64,000 nt of DNA from Niallia taxi (GTDB lineage Bacteria; Bacillota; Bacilli; Bacillales; Cytobacillaceae), in assembly GCF_004005475.1 (NCBI RefSeq), contig NZ_RZTZ01000005.1, positions 248,001 through 312,000 on the forward strand. Reading direction: 5' to 3'. Both the position numbers and the translations under genes were made by a program. The notes under the pieces are model-generated. The model did not search any database. It was not told the origin of the DNA and saw nothing but the letters and a program-made list of their open reading frames with translations. Positions 50,784 to 59,536 of this stretch are shown piece after piece; the stretch's first letter is position 1; each line of letters opens with the position of its first letter.

Positions 50784-50839
50784 ATTTCGTATTTGTGTTC
50801 TAGCCTCATTCAGGATTTATTTATATCCTAGTTTCAAGC

Positions 50840-51796
50840 TCAGCTGTTATCGTGAAGCAAGCGCAGGAACTGTTCTTCGTTAACGACCTCAATATCCTGT
50901 CCCTTTTCTTTTAGCTCGTAAGCTTTCTTCTCCTTTGTGCTGATGCCTGTGGCACCGACAAGCTGCTTGTCTTGAACACCAACGACAAGATAGTTCGTTT
51001 TTCCGCTAACACCGCTTTTAACAAGACCGCCTGCGTCCACTACTTTTTGCATCGCTGCTTTTCTGTCCAATGTTGCTAAATCTCCTGTGAAAACAACATT
51101 TTTACCAAACAATGCATGTGACTCATCAAAGGTTTCGGTAGTTGCTGCAATTTCAGAAATAGACACAGAATGGAACTTTTTCGTTGTTTTTGGTGCTGGT
51201 CTTCTTTTGCTGAAGGAGATTTGCGGCTTTAATTCTGTAAATAGCTTAACTGCGATGCGCTTATTTGTCTTAAAATAATCAGCAAGACAAGACTCGTCCA
51301 TCGCTTTAATACTTGCGATAACTAATTCAGCACAAGCTATCGCATCAGCTCCCGCATTGTGGTGATCCTCCAGTTTGACACCAAATCTAGCAGTGCGAGC
51401 CTTTAAGGATTGGCGTATCCCTTCCCCTCTGCACGCTGCCGTGCTTATTGAAATGCTGTCAGCATAACGAAGTGTTGGTATCGGAAGACCGTATTTCACC
51501 AAACAGCTATGCAAGACACTCATATCAAATTGGGCATTATGTGCAATCAGGAGCTGGTTCTCCAGCTTGTCCTTCAGCTTTTCCCAAACTTGATCAAAGG
51601 TTGGTTCTTCCCGTACATCATCTGCTGTTATCCCGTGAACAGCGACAAATCTTTCGTTAAATCTTAACACAGGCGGCTTAATAAGATAATAATCTGTCTT
51701 TACCACCTGATTGTTTTCAACATAAGCAAGTCCGATCGAGCAGGCACTGTCCATTTCTTCATTCGCAATCTCAAAATCTATCGCAATAAAATCCAT
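50840..51796 (-). CDS. DnaQ-like 3'-5' exonuclease fused to a BRCT domain
   Basis: A 318-aa protein. The exonuclease domain (1-165) shows the DEDD residues: D-F-E in AIDFEIANEE, the Exo II Asp in AHNAQFDMSVL, and the Exo III segment HHNAGADAIACAEL. A BRCT domain (about 230-315: LFGKNVVFTGDLATLDRKAAMQKVVDAGG) follows, as in the C-terminus of NAD-dependent DNA ligase. The pairing suggests DNA-end processing in repair. GAGGAGTG, 7 bases before ATG 51796, fixes the start; an upstream frame to 51877 is ignored. Confidence 0.92.
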   Translation of the reverse strand: MDFIAIDFEIANEEMDSACSIGLAYVENNQVVKTDYYLIKPPVLRFNERFVAVHGITADDVREEPTFDQVWEKLKDKLENQLLIAHNAQFDMSVLHSCLVKYGLPIPTLRYADSISISTAACRGEGIRQSLKARTARFGVKLEDHHNAGADAIACAELVIASIKAMDESCLADYFKTNKRIAVKLFTELKPQISFSKRRPAPKTTKKFHSVSISEIAATTETFDESHALFGKNVVFTGDLATLDRKAAMQKVVDAGGLVKSGVSGKTNYLVVGVQDKQLVGATGISTKEKKAYELKEKGQDIEVVNEEQFLRLLHDNS

Positions 51797-52203
51797 CGTA
51801 TCACTCCTCACAAAAACTTCTCTTTCTAATAATATACCACGTATGTTTGATAGATTGATATTTAAGAACTGGTGCAAATAATTCCAACATGCAATATATC
51901 CTCATAAAAGAGAACTACCTATATGAATTTCCAATTCACACGCAAGTATTATTATTCAAGAATAATAGTATACGTTTGTATGGTAGCGTTTTCCGATGGA
52001 GTTATTACTTTTTCTGTACATTCAGTCATATAATGGATATGCTTTGTACAACCCATTAATTTAAAGGGTGAAATTTAACTCTAAAAGGAGAATGAAGGAT
52101 GACAATTTTAATAAATAGGAAAAGGTTATTCCAACTGGATTTTACTGTTACCTAGTGATGAATGCAGCGGTGGTATATGGATTATTTGGAGGAGAGAGGC
52201 AGG
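51797..52203. other. Divergent gap before the tyrosine phosphatase gene
   Basis: 407 bases. It contains an inverted repeat TATTATTATTC/GAATAATAGTA (51947-51970) that could be an operator, and a short ORF with a good ribosome site at 52099-52155. No strong promoter consensus stands out. Confidence 0.5.
52099..52155 (+). CDS. Possible 18-aa leader ORF before the tyrosine phosphatase gene
   Basis: ATG 52099 follows AAAAGGAG (52083-52090) and AAGG close to the start, and opens 18 codons (M-T-I-L-I-N-R-K-R-L-F-Q-L-D-F-T-V-T) ending in TAG 52153-52155. It lies about 50 bases before the phosphatase start. Could be a leader peptide; may also be chance. Confidence 0.3.
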   Translation: MTILINRKRLFQLDFTVT

Positions 52204-53049
52204 ATGAAGCATTTACAGAATAATAGTTTGGAGCTACAGTTTGACAGGCTTGCCAACTTTCGGGATGTTGGCGGGCGGAGCGGTTATAACGGTGAAAAGA
52301 TGGGGCTTGGACTCGTTTTTCGGTCTGAGGAACTATCTAAGCTGTCGAAGGAAGATATAAACAAAATAAAGCGTTTAGGAATAAAAACCATTTGTGATTT
52401 AAGATCGGATGCAGAACGAAAGTCGAAGGTAAGCAGGCTTAATGAAAAGCATGGAATAAATGTGATCACACTTTCCATGAACGATAAAAGCAGGGAGTTT
52501 ACCCGCAAAGAGTTTTTTAGATTTCTTGTTATGGGAACAAAGGATATTAACTTTGAGGATATTATGCATGACATGTATAAATATATGGCCTTTCAATGTA
52601 ATCAGGAGCTCAAGCAAATGATTGAGCTATTAGCACATCGTGAAAACTATCCGATATTAATTCATTGCACTGGCGGAAAGGACCGTACTGGCTTTATGTC
52701 AGCAATGCTGCAGCTGGCAATTGGCATAAATTATGAAGAGGTAATGGCTGATTATCTCCATTCCAATAACCTGATTGGTCCAAAGATGAAGAAACTGGAG
52801 AATATGTTGCGCTGGATCAGCCTTTTTAGGGTGTCATCTGCCCGTCTCAGACCAGTCCTTGAGGTTCGGCGTGAATATTTGCAGCCCGTATATGAAGCAA
52901 TTATTAAAGATTATGGAACAATTGGAAATTATCTGCAGACAGCATGCGGCATCTCCACCCAAACGCTTAAAAGCATGAGAGCGCTGCTGTTAGCGAGTGA
53001 TGACAAGATAATCAAGGAGGAGCCTTATGCAAGAATTGTTCTTCGTTAA
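52204..53049 (+). CDS. Tyrosine/dual-specificity phosphatase-like protein
   Basis: A 281-aa cytosolic protein of the bacterial tyrosine phosphatase (Y_phosphatase3) family. N-terminal FRDVGGRSGYNGEKMG and the P-loop HCTGGKDRTG (HCx5R) give the catalytic Cys and Arg. Substrates may be phosphotyrosine or phosphoinositides. GGAGGAG before ATG 52204 decides the start. The 3' end overlaps the next gene by 23 bases. Confidence 0.88.
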   Translation: MKHLQNNSLELQFDRLANFRDVGGRSGYNGEKMGLGLVFRSEELSKLSKEDINKIKRLGIKTICDLRSDAERKSKVSRLNEKHGINVITLSMNDKSREFTRKEFFRFLVMGTKDINFEDIMHDMYKYMAFQCNQELKQMIELLAHRENYPILIHCTGGKDRTGFMSAMLQLAIGINYEEVMADYLHSNNLIGPKMKKLENMLRWISLFRVSSARLRPVLEVRREYLQPVYEAIIKDYGTIGNYLQTACGISTQTLKSMRALLLASDDKIIKEEPYARIVLR

Positions 53050-53908
53050 AGATTATAAACAGAATGACAGTTTGCGGAAAAGCTTTTCAGAGCTTGCGGT
53101 TAATATTTTTGGAATAAGCTTTGAAGATTGGTATGTAAAGGGCTTTTGGAATGAACGTTATATTCCCTATTCCTTTTGTGATAATGGACAGATCGTTGCG
53201 AATGTATCAGTTAATCTCGTTGATTTAATTGTGGCAGGAAAGCTTAAAAAGGCTGTACAAATCGGTACGGTCATGACACATCAAGACTATAGAGACAGAG
53301 GGCTTGCACGCTCTCTTTTGGAAAAGGTACTTGCGGAGTTCGAGAATAAAGTAGATCTGTTTTATCTTTTTGCCAATCATAAGGTGTTGGAGTTTTATCC
53401 TAAGTTTGGTTTCAATAGAGTAGAGGAGGCAGAGTACTTTATTTATAGTGATAATGCAGGCGCATTGCCTGGCAAGATGCGAAAGCTGGATGGAAAAGAC
53501 TTGAGAGACCTACAATTTATTCTGGATTTTGCAATAAAGCGTAAATCCTTGTCACAAGTCTTTTCAACAGAGCAAACGAGTGGTATTTTGCTTTTTTATT
53601 GCTTAAATGTATTTCATGATAATATATACCTTTTAGAAGAGGAGGAAGTGATTATCATCTGTGAGAAGGATGGAAACAAGCTTCATCTGTATGACGTTAT
53701 CGCAAGCTATGCTGTAGATATCGAGAAGCTGCTTGTGAAAATTACAGCTTCGGGAACGACAGAAATCATCCTTCATTTTACTCCAGAGAATTTAAGCGGC
53801 TTATTAAGCAGAAAGGCTGCTGAAACGGATGATGTCCTTTTTGTGAAAGTGACTGGGGAAAGTATCTATCCAGAAGGTGTTAAGCATCCTGTTATGGCGA
53901 AAGCATAA
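53027..53908 (+). CDS. GNAT-family N-acetyltransferase
   Basis: A 293-aa protein with a GNAT fold in the N-terminal half; the acetyl-CoA loop is IGTVMTHQDYRDRGLARSLLEKV (about 80-102). The C-terminal half (about 150-293) resembles the second domain of two-domain acetyltransferases such as Eis-like proteins. AAGGAGGAG lies inside the preceding gene, showing translational coupling. Substrate unknown. Confidence 0.82.
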   Translation: MQELFFVKDYKQNDSLRKSFSELAVNIFGISFEDWYVKGFWNERYIPYSFCDNGQIVANVSVNLVDLIVAGKLKKAVQIGTVMTHQDYRDRGLARSLLEKVLAEFENKVDLFYLFANHKVLEFYPKFGFNRVEEAEYFIYSDNAGALPGKMRKLDGKDLRDLQFILDFAIKRKSLSQVFSTEQTSGILLFYCLNVFHDNIYLLEEEEVIIICEKDGNKLHLYDVIASYAVDIEKLLVKITASGTTEIILHFTPENLSGLLSRKAAETDDVLFVKVTGESIYPEGVKHPVMAKA

Positions 53909-53974
53909 AACTATTTTAAAATAATAAAATGTTAAAAATGTCTGGAAGAATATAATGATAGAGGTGATGCTGTA

Positions 53975-54667
53975 GTGGCAAAGGAAGGACTATCCTTAGA
54001 GAGAATTATCTTTATCGGCAGAACTTTTAAAGAATACATGGATATGTTCTCATTGAAGCTAAACGATTTGAAGGGTAAAAAAATTTTAGATTGTCCTGCA
54101 GGTGCTTGTTCCTTTACAGCAGAAGGGGCAGTGCATGGTCTTAATATCATGGCGGCAGACATTGCCTACTATCATCAGAATCAAGACCTGTATGAAAAAG
54201 GACTTGAAGACATAAAGCATACTGTCGATTCCCTTGAGAAGGTCAAGGACCACTATGTTTGGAACTACTTTCAAGATATTAGCGGCTTGAAAGCAAGTCG
54301 AAAAGAGGCGCTGACTGCTTGTTATAAGGACAGAGCAAATAACCCTGCAAGATATTTAGCGTGTACCTTGCCCTCACTGCCATTTGCAGCAGAGGAATTT
54401 GATATTGTGCTGTCAGCTCACTTTTTATTTACCTATGCAGACAGGCTCGACAAGGATTTTCATTTTGCTGTAATTGACGAACTCCTCAGAGTCGCTAAAA
54501 CAGAAATTCGCATCTTCCCGACAGTTGATTTAGATGGAAACAGATATGCATATTTAGATGAAGTGATTAGTCGCTTAGCAGCAAAGGGTCATAAAGCAGA
54601 AGAGCGAAAGGTTGGGTATGAATTTCAGAGAAATGCTGATACGATGCTGAGAATTGTGAAGGTATAA
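53975..54667 (+). CDS. SAM-dependent methyltransferase-like protein
   Basis: A 230-aa protein with a class I methyltransferase core: motif I ILDCPAGACSFTAEG (about 37-51, an unusual form of the GxGxG loop), motif II MAADIAYY and motif IV FDIVLSAHFLFTYADRL. Substrate unknown. GTG 53975 after GAGGTGAT. Confidence 0.82.
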   Translation: MAKEGLSLERIIFIGRTFKEYMDMFSLKLNDLKGKKILDCPAGACSFTAEGAVHGLNIMAADIAYYHQNQDLYEKGLEDIKHTVDSLEKVKDHYVWNYFQDISGLKASRKEALTACYKDRANNPARYLACTLPSLPFAAEEFDIVLSAHFLFTYADRLDKDFHFAVIDELLRVAKTEIRIFPTVDLDGNRYAYLDEVISRLAAKGHKAEERKVGYEFQRNADTMLRIVKV

Positions 54668-54708
54668 GGCTTTTAAATAAGCGATTTAGAAGGGAATTCA
54701 GAAATAAG

Positions 54709-55185
54709 ATGAAAGCTATTAAAATGACAAAAGCTTGGGCGGAGGTAATTCTCGACTGGAGGTATGAGCCTCCGTATGACTTTTACAACGATAATAATAA
54801 AGAAGAGTCAATGAAGGAGCTACTTGAGGAACCTTATTTTGCCGTTCTGAATGATGATGGAAACTTGGTCGGCTTTTATTGCATTGGTTATGCTGCACAA
54901 GTGCCTTTAGGCTATCTTTTCGGCGCTTATCAGGAGGACTGCTTAGACATTGGTTTAGGGATGAAGCCTGAACTGACTGGCAAAGGAAATGGTGAAAGCT
55001 ATATTCAGTTTGTTTTGGAGCAGATAAAAGGGAGTAAGTCTATCCGATTAACGGTTGCTGATTTTAATGAGCGGGCTATTACTCTTTATGAAAGGGCTGG
55101 TTTCCGGAAGACATATATGTTTGCTGGCGAAGAGGTGACGTTTTTTGTTATGGAAAAGAGTCACTCTAGCGAGTTACTGCGATAA
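54709..55185 (+). CDS. GNAT-family N-acetyltransferase
   Basis: A 158-aa acetyltransferase. The acetyl-CoA loop region is GLGMKPELTGKGNGESYIQFVLEQI, followed by LTVADFNERAITLYERAGFRKTY, the usual GNAT C-terminal strand. Possibly acts on a protein or small amine; context does not say. Confidence 0.85.
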   Translation: MKAIKMTKAWAEVILDWRYEPPYDFYNDNNKEESMKELLEEPYFAVLNDDGNLVGFYCIGYAAQVPLGYLFGAYQEDCLDIGLGMKPELTGKGNGESYIQFVLEQIKGSKSIRLTVADFNERAITLYERAGFRKTYMFAGEEVTFFVMEKSHSSELLR

Positions 55186-55393
55186 AAGAAAACCAATTAT
55201 AACAGCTTGAATCCAATAAAACAGCGTATAGTCTAGTTATGTTTTTTTGCTTTCTATTATTCTTAATGAAACTAGTAAAACCTCATAATCATTATCCATA
55301 TAAACCCAATAACAAACTAGTAAAATAGAAAAAATTGGAACAAACACCTGCTCTTCTGATAAAATACAGGTATTGTAGCAGAGGAGGATCATG

Positions 55394-56146
55394 ATGGAAA
55401 CCGTTCAAGGTAAACGAAGAAGGGCTTTCTTGCTTAGTGATATTGCTGGTGCCGGTTTTTTAGTTGTTGTTTATATGGGGATAATCCTATTTTTGGACAG
55501 AAATATGTATGCGTTTACTACTAATTTAGCCTATTGGGTTGTTTTTTGGTGCTGTGGGACTCTCTGTTCCTTGTTGATTGGTCAGATTATTTCCAGCCGT
55601 CCGAGCTGGAAGCTGCCTGTATATATAGTTGTATTCGGTGTGTTTTTTCTGCTTCTTCAGCAAACACATACCATTGCTCTTGCAGGGTTGTATGGTGCGA
55701 TTTGTACCTTGCTTCTTTATTTTGGGAAATACTTGGCTAAGAACATCAAGATATTTAAAGCAAGCTTTTGTGTTATTCCGCTGCTTTTTCTGCTTTTTCT
55801 AATTCTTCTTCCAGATACAACAGTAAAAAAGGAATGGAATGAAGTTGTTGGCCAAAATTCCTATTCTGCTTACTTTTTATATTTTAATGGGGAAAAGGAA
55901 ATACCAGTTGAAGCAAAGGCAGGGGAGGAATTGCTTGTGAAAGTACAGGTGCAAAATGAAAATGGCGGTGGATACAGCTATTATATTGTTGATGGTCAAA
56001 ACAGAACCCTTTCACAATTAGAGGAAGAAAGTAGGGAGCTGAAGCTTCATATCAAGAAGACAGGAACATATACAATTGTATTGAAAGGGAACGGCTTGCG
56101 TGGCGGTTTTGATGTAGAATGGCAGCAGCGCCAGCAAGAAACATAA
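55394..56146 (+). CDS. Membrane protein with C-terminal extracytoplasmic domain
   Basis: A 250-aa protein with about five hydrophobic segments in the first 140 residues, then a beta-rich domain (about 150-250) that looks like a small sandwich (for example KVQVQNENGGGYSYYIVDGQNR and GTYTIVLKGNGLRGGFDVEW). I do not know the family. The stop codon is followed immediately by the metallophosphoesterase start, so the pair is co-translated. Of two adjacent ATGs, 55394 is better spaced from GAGGAGG. Confidence 0.75.
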   Translation: METVQGKRRRAFLLSDIAGAGFLVVVYMGIILFLDRNMYAFTTNLAYWVVFWCCGTLCSLLIGQIISSRPSWKLPVYIVVFGVFFLLLQQTHTIALAGLYGAICTLLLYFGKYLAKNIKIFKASFCVIPLLFLLFLILLPDTTVKKEWNEVVGQNSYSAYFLYFNGEKEIPVEAKAGEELLVKVQVQNENGGGYSYYIVDGQNRTLSQLEEESRELKLHIKKTGTYTIVLKGNGLRGGFDVEWQQRQQET

Positions 56147-56980
56147 ATGAAAAAAAAGATACTGTTCATCATAACTCTTCTTCTTCTTTGCGCCGTTGTT
56201 TTTTCCTATTTTCAAAATAACTGGCTTTCCATAAGCAGATTTACCATTACATCACATGAAATAACTGGTGATGGCTTAAAAATTATTCAATTATCCGATT
56301 TGCATAGTAAGGAATTCGGTGAAAATCAGCATCGTCTAGTTACTAAAGTACAAGCATTAAGTCCTGATATCATTGCCTTTACTGGTGATATTATTGATAA
56401 GGATAAATATGATGAAAAGACAGTACTTTCCTTGCTGAAGCAGCTTAAGGAAATAGCGCCAACCTATTATGTCACAGGTAATCATGAATATTGGTCAGGG
56501 AAATATGACCAATTGGAGAAGATTATCAAGCCAACTGGTGTCACCATTTTACATAATCAGAGGGAGAAGCTCCAATTGAATGGAACAACATTTCTCCTCG
56601 CAGGTATTGCTGACCCAGCAATTAGCAATGAAGCAAGTGCAGTAACTGTTGAGACAGAGCTGGCAAAAACCTTAGAGGGTGTGAATGATCAAGACTTTGT
56701 CGTGCTGCTGTCACACCGGCCTGAGCTTTTTTCCATCTATGCTGAACATAATATTGATCTCGTTCTTTCAGGACATGCTCATGGCGGCCAGGTCAGACTC
56801 CCATTTGTGGGTGGATTGGTTGCACCTGACCAAGGCTTTTTACCAAAGTATACAGCAGGGAAATATGAACAAGATGATACAGCAATGATTGTCAATCGCG
56901 GACTTGGGAACAGTATTATTCCACAAAGGTTATTCAATACTCCAGAAATCGTCGAGATTACTATCAAAGGAAAAAAATAG
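56147..56980 (+). CDS. Membrane-anchored calcineurin-like metallophosphoesterase
   Basis: A 277-aa protein similar to YkuE-type phosphoesterases. One N-terminal membrane anchor (about 4-22) then the full metal site: LSDLHS, FTGDIID, VTGNHEYW, LSHRPE and SGHAHGGQ. Such enzymes cleave phosphodiesters outside the cell; the substrate may be a lipid or nucleotide. It starts directly after the preceding stop codon. Confidence 0.92.
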   Translation: MKKKILFIITLLLLCAVVFSYFQNNWLSISRFTITSHEITGDGLKIIQLSDLHSKEFGENQHRLVTKVQALSPDIIAFTGDIIDKDKYDEKTVLSLLKQLKEIAPTYYVTGNHEYWSGKYDQLEKIIKPTGVTILHNQREKLQLNGTTFLLAGIADPAISNEASAVTVETELAKTLEGVNDQDFVVLLSHRPELFSIYAEHNIDLVLSGHAHGGQVRLPFVGGLVAPDQGFLPKYTAGKYEQDDTAMIVNRGLGNSIIPQRLFNTPEIVEITIKGKK

Positions 56981-56984
56981 ACCG

Positions 56985-57014
56985 AAGGATGCGGACAGCC
57001 GCATTCTTTTTTTT
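56985..57014 (+). terminator. Terminator after the phosphoesterase gene
   Basis: A stem GGATGCGG/CCGCATTC (56987-57006, one G-T pair) with loop ACAG and a T run. Confidence 0.9.
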
Positions 57015-57110
57015 ATGGCGTTGACATTTTCATAACAATTACATAAAATAAAAACAAACAAATTTAAGTTTTGTTTATAAAAATACAAACTTTTAATTGG
57101 AGTGTTTGTT

Positions 57111-57863
57111 ATGAATGAGGATGTTTTTAGTAATGCATCACTTGAGGAATTGAAAAAAGGCTATAAAGAGGAAACGGATGCCTTTGTGTGCCTTTTATGT
57201 GGTGAAGTAATTGAAAAAGGGATTATTTATCCTTACCAAGAGATGTTATACGAGGCAGAAAGATATATGAAGCTTCATATTGAAAGAAATCATCAATCTG
57301 TTTTTGCCTATTTAATCGGTCTTGATAAGAAAATTACAGGATTAACCGAGCATCAAAGCAATCTGTTGGGCTTGTTTTATCAAGGGAAAAGCGATGTGGA
57401 AGTACAAAAGGAGCTGGAAATTGGCAGTGCCTCGACGATTCGTCATCATCGGTTTGTGTTGAAGGAAAAGGAAAGACAGGCAAAAACGTTTCTTGCTTTA
57501 ATGGAGCTGTTAAAGGAAAAGGATAATCATGCACCAAGCTTCATACCAGTCCACAAGACAGCAAAAATGGTAGATGACCGTTATAACATCACAGAGGAAG
57601 AGCAGGAGAAAACAGTCCGCAAGTATTTTGAGGACCAGCAGGAGGCAAGGCTGAAGAAATTCCCGCTAAAGGAAAAGCAACGCCTTATTATTTTGCGAGA
57701 AATCATTAAACATATAGACAATGACAAGACTTACAGCGAAAAGGCATTAAATGATATTTTGAAGCCAATTTATGAAGATTATGTTCTAATCCGCAGATTA
57801 TTAATTGAGTACGGTTTTATCGACAGAAAAGATGACGGAAGCGAGTATTGGGTTAAAAAATAA
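57111..57863 (+). CDS. DUF2087 transcription-regulator-like protein
   Basis: A 250-aa protein. Near the N-terminus a possible zinc site reads C-L-L-C...H-I-E-R-N-H; a LuxR-like helix-turn-helix follows (LTEHQSNLLGLFYQGKSDVEVQKELEIGSASTIRHH, about 76-112); the C-terminus (about 182-250) is a DUF2087 winged-helix-like domain ending in GSEYWVKK. GGAG before ATG 57111 decides the start. It lies 17 bases before a GIY-YIG gene, probably an operon. Confidence 0.8.
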   Translation: MNEDVFSNASLEELKKGYKEETDAFVCLLCGEVIEKGIIYPYQEMLYEAERYMKLHIERNHQSVFAYLIGLDKKITGLTEHQSNLLGLFYQGKSDVEVQKELEIGSASTIRHHRFVLKEKERQAKTFLALMELLKEKDNHAPSFIPVHKTAKMVDDRYNITEEEQEKTVRKYFEDQQEARLKKFPLKEKQRLIILREIIKHIDNDKTYSEKALNDILKPIYEDYVLIRRLLIEYGFIDRKDDGSEYWVKK

Positions 57864-57880
57864 ACAAGCAGGTGAAATAA

Positions 57881-58222
57881 ATGGACAGAAAAAAGGAATT
57901 GAAGCAGCTTTATAAGGAAACGCCGATCGAGGCAGGTATTTACCTCATTAAAAATACGGAAAATGGCAAGCTGTTTGTCGGAAGCACACGAAATCTCAAA
58001 ACATTAAACGGTGTGAAATTCAGCTTGGAAAACGGCGGGCATATGAACAAGCAGCTTGTTGCAGAGTGGAAGCAGTTCGGAAAGGATACGTTTACTTTTG
58101 AGGTATTGGAAGTCTTAAAGAAAAAGGACGATCCGTATTTTAATGAAAAAGAGGAATTAGGCAAGCTTGAGGAAAAGTGGCTCGAGGAGCTGCAGCCATT
58201 TGGTGGACGAGGCTATAATTAA
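57881..58222 (+). CDS. GIY-YIG nuclease-like protein
   Basis: A 113-aa single-domain protein. The GIY motif (G19-I20-Y21) and a variant YIG (F32-V33-G34) are present, followed by GSTRNLK and a His-containing segment GGHMNKQLVAEW; the C-terminal Glu-rich helix may give the metal-binding Glu. Activity is not certain because the YIG Tyr is Phe. Partner of the DUF2087 protein. Confidence 0.8.
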   Translation: MDRKKELKQLYKETPIEAGIYLIKNTENGKLFVGSTRNLKTLNGVKFSLENGGHMNKQLVAEWKQFGKDTFTFEVLEVLKKKDDPYFNEKEELGKLEEKWLEELQPFGGRGYN

Positions 58223-58330
58223 GAAGTGGCTGGGACAAAACAAAAGATAACCTTTCTAAACAAGAATAATAAAATTACATCTAAATTTGAAAAATGAAGC
58301 ACGATTAAATAGAATATGGGTTTAAAATTA
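58223..58330. other. AT-rich gap before repeat copy B
   Basis: No feature seen; no clear terminator follows the GIY-YIG gene. Confidence 0.4.
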
Positions 58331-58470
58331 GTTCGTTTCGTTTCGTTTCGTTGCGCTACAGCCACTCGCTTTCCGCGGGGAGGAAGCTGAGCCTCCTCGT
58401 CTACGCCTGCGGGGTCTCAGCCTTTCCTCTATTTCCCGCAGGAGTCGAGTGTCCTCCGCTCCATTCCACT
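58331..58470 (+). repeat. Palindromic extragenic repeat, copy B
   Basis: A ~140-base GC-rich element inside AT-rich DNA. It starts with a GTTTC tandem run (four copies, 58331-58352), then CACTCG, which pairs with CGAGTG near the other end, GCTGAG/CTCAGC enclosing CCTCCTCGTC, and CCTGCGGG/CCCGCAGG. It aligns with copy A read on its minus strand. Similar elements are common between genes in Bacillaceae, to my knowledge. Confidence 0.85.
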
Positions 58471-58951
58471 AAGATTTCTAATCATTGTGTCAAAACTAAA
58501 AAACACGAAAATCTGAACTATTTAATCATTTGTTGACTAAGTAGTTCGCATTTTAAGTAGATTCACATACTTTTGTCCAAGCCTCTTTTTTATTTTGTGA
58601 AAGTATATAGGGTGTCACTTTAGGAGTTATTTTTCATTTAGTTTAGGTGTTGATTTGCACTAAAAACGTTTTAATATTGCTATGTCTTGTTTAACTAACA
58701 CTTCCTTTAACGCAATAAGAAAAATGACCGCCGAAGCAATCATTTCTTTAACTCATGCATCCATTACTTTAATATGCACATTGCACTTTTTTAAAACTTT
58801 CATTTTTCTACTCAGAGAAAGCTTAAAAAAATTCATATAAGAAGCATGCCTATACTGTATTGTATTTCCCTTTTAACAAATTATAGGGATTATGCAGCAG
58901 CCCCTCAGTCCTTTATTTTAACTATGTTGGCTTAATATTTCGGGTAATATA
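58471..58951. other. Gene-free AT-rich stretch
   Basis: 480 bases with stops in all frames and no ribosome site before a usable ORF. A weak AT hairpin lies at 58930-58952 near the end of the minus-strand orphan gene. Confidence 0.5.
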
Positions 58952-59536
58952 TTAGTCTTTTAGTAAAAAATCTTTCTTGATTTTTTCAATATTCCTACTG
59001 GTTATTTCTGCAATATATTTCAATAGGCCATCATAATTTTCAACATTATTGAGTTTTTTGAATTTCTCTACATGTCCCTCAAAACTTCTAAAATATTCAC
59101 TTTGATAATTTGGGTTGTTATAAATTTTAATAAATTCAAGATAATCTTTTGTAGACATCTTATTTTTAATTTGAATAAGAATATCATTCCAATTATTAAT
59201 TCTTTTTTTATGTATAGGCTTTTTTACGCCAATTCCCCTTTTTTCCTCATTTTTTATCTGTTGGATAAATTGTTCAATTTCATCTATATATTGAAAAAGT
59301 TCATTCCTATTTTGATTATCCAATTCCGTTAGTATTTTAGTTTTATAATGTAAATAACTATTATGCCTTGGATGCAATTTGTCGTTTGTTTTGGATTCTT
59401 TTTTCCACTTTTTTGCTGCTCCTCCAATACTACCTACAACACCTATAATTGCCCCAATCTCTTTTTTGTTGTCTTTAACGAATTTCCCTGTTTTTTTAAC
59501 ACCTTCAATAACTGGTCCAATTGGTATATTAGACAT
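58952..59536 (-). CDS. Orphan 194-aa protein, AT-rich
   Basis: A Lys/Asn/Ile-rich protein. N-terminus: a Gly-rich hydrophobic stretch I-G-A-I-I-G-V-V-G-S-I-G-G-A-A (about 26-40) between basic segments, which may contact a membrane; the rest is helical and charged. The GGGGGA ribosome site before ATG 59536 is good. Base composition is clearly lower in GC than the neighbours, and the gene is surrounded by gene-free DNA and a repeat, suggesting transfer. I recognise no family. Confidence 0.7.
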   Translation of the reverse strand: MSNIPIGPVIEGVKKTGKFVKDNKKEIGAIIGVVGSIGGAAKKWKKESKTNDKLHPRHNSYLHYKTKILTELDNQNRNELFQYIDEIEQFIQQIKNEEKRGIGVKKPIHKKRINNWNDILIQIKNKMSTKDYLEFIKIYNNPNYQSEYFRSFEGHVEKFKKLNNVENYDGLLKYIAEITSRNIEKIKKDFLLKD

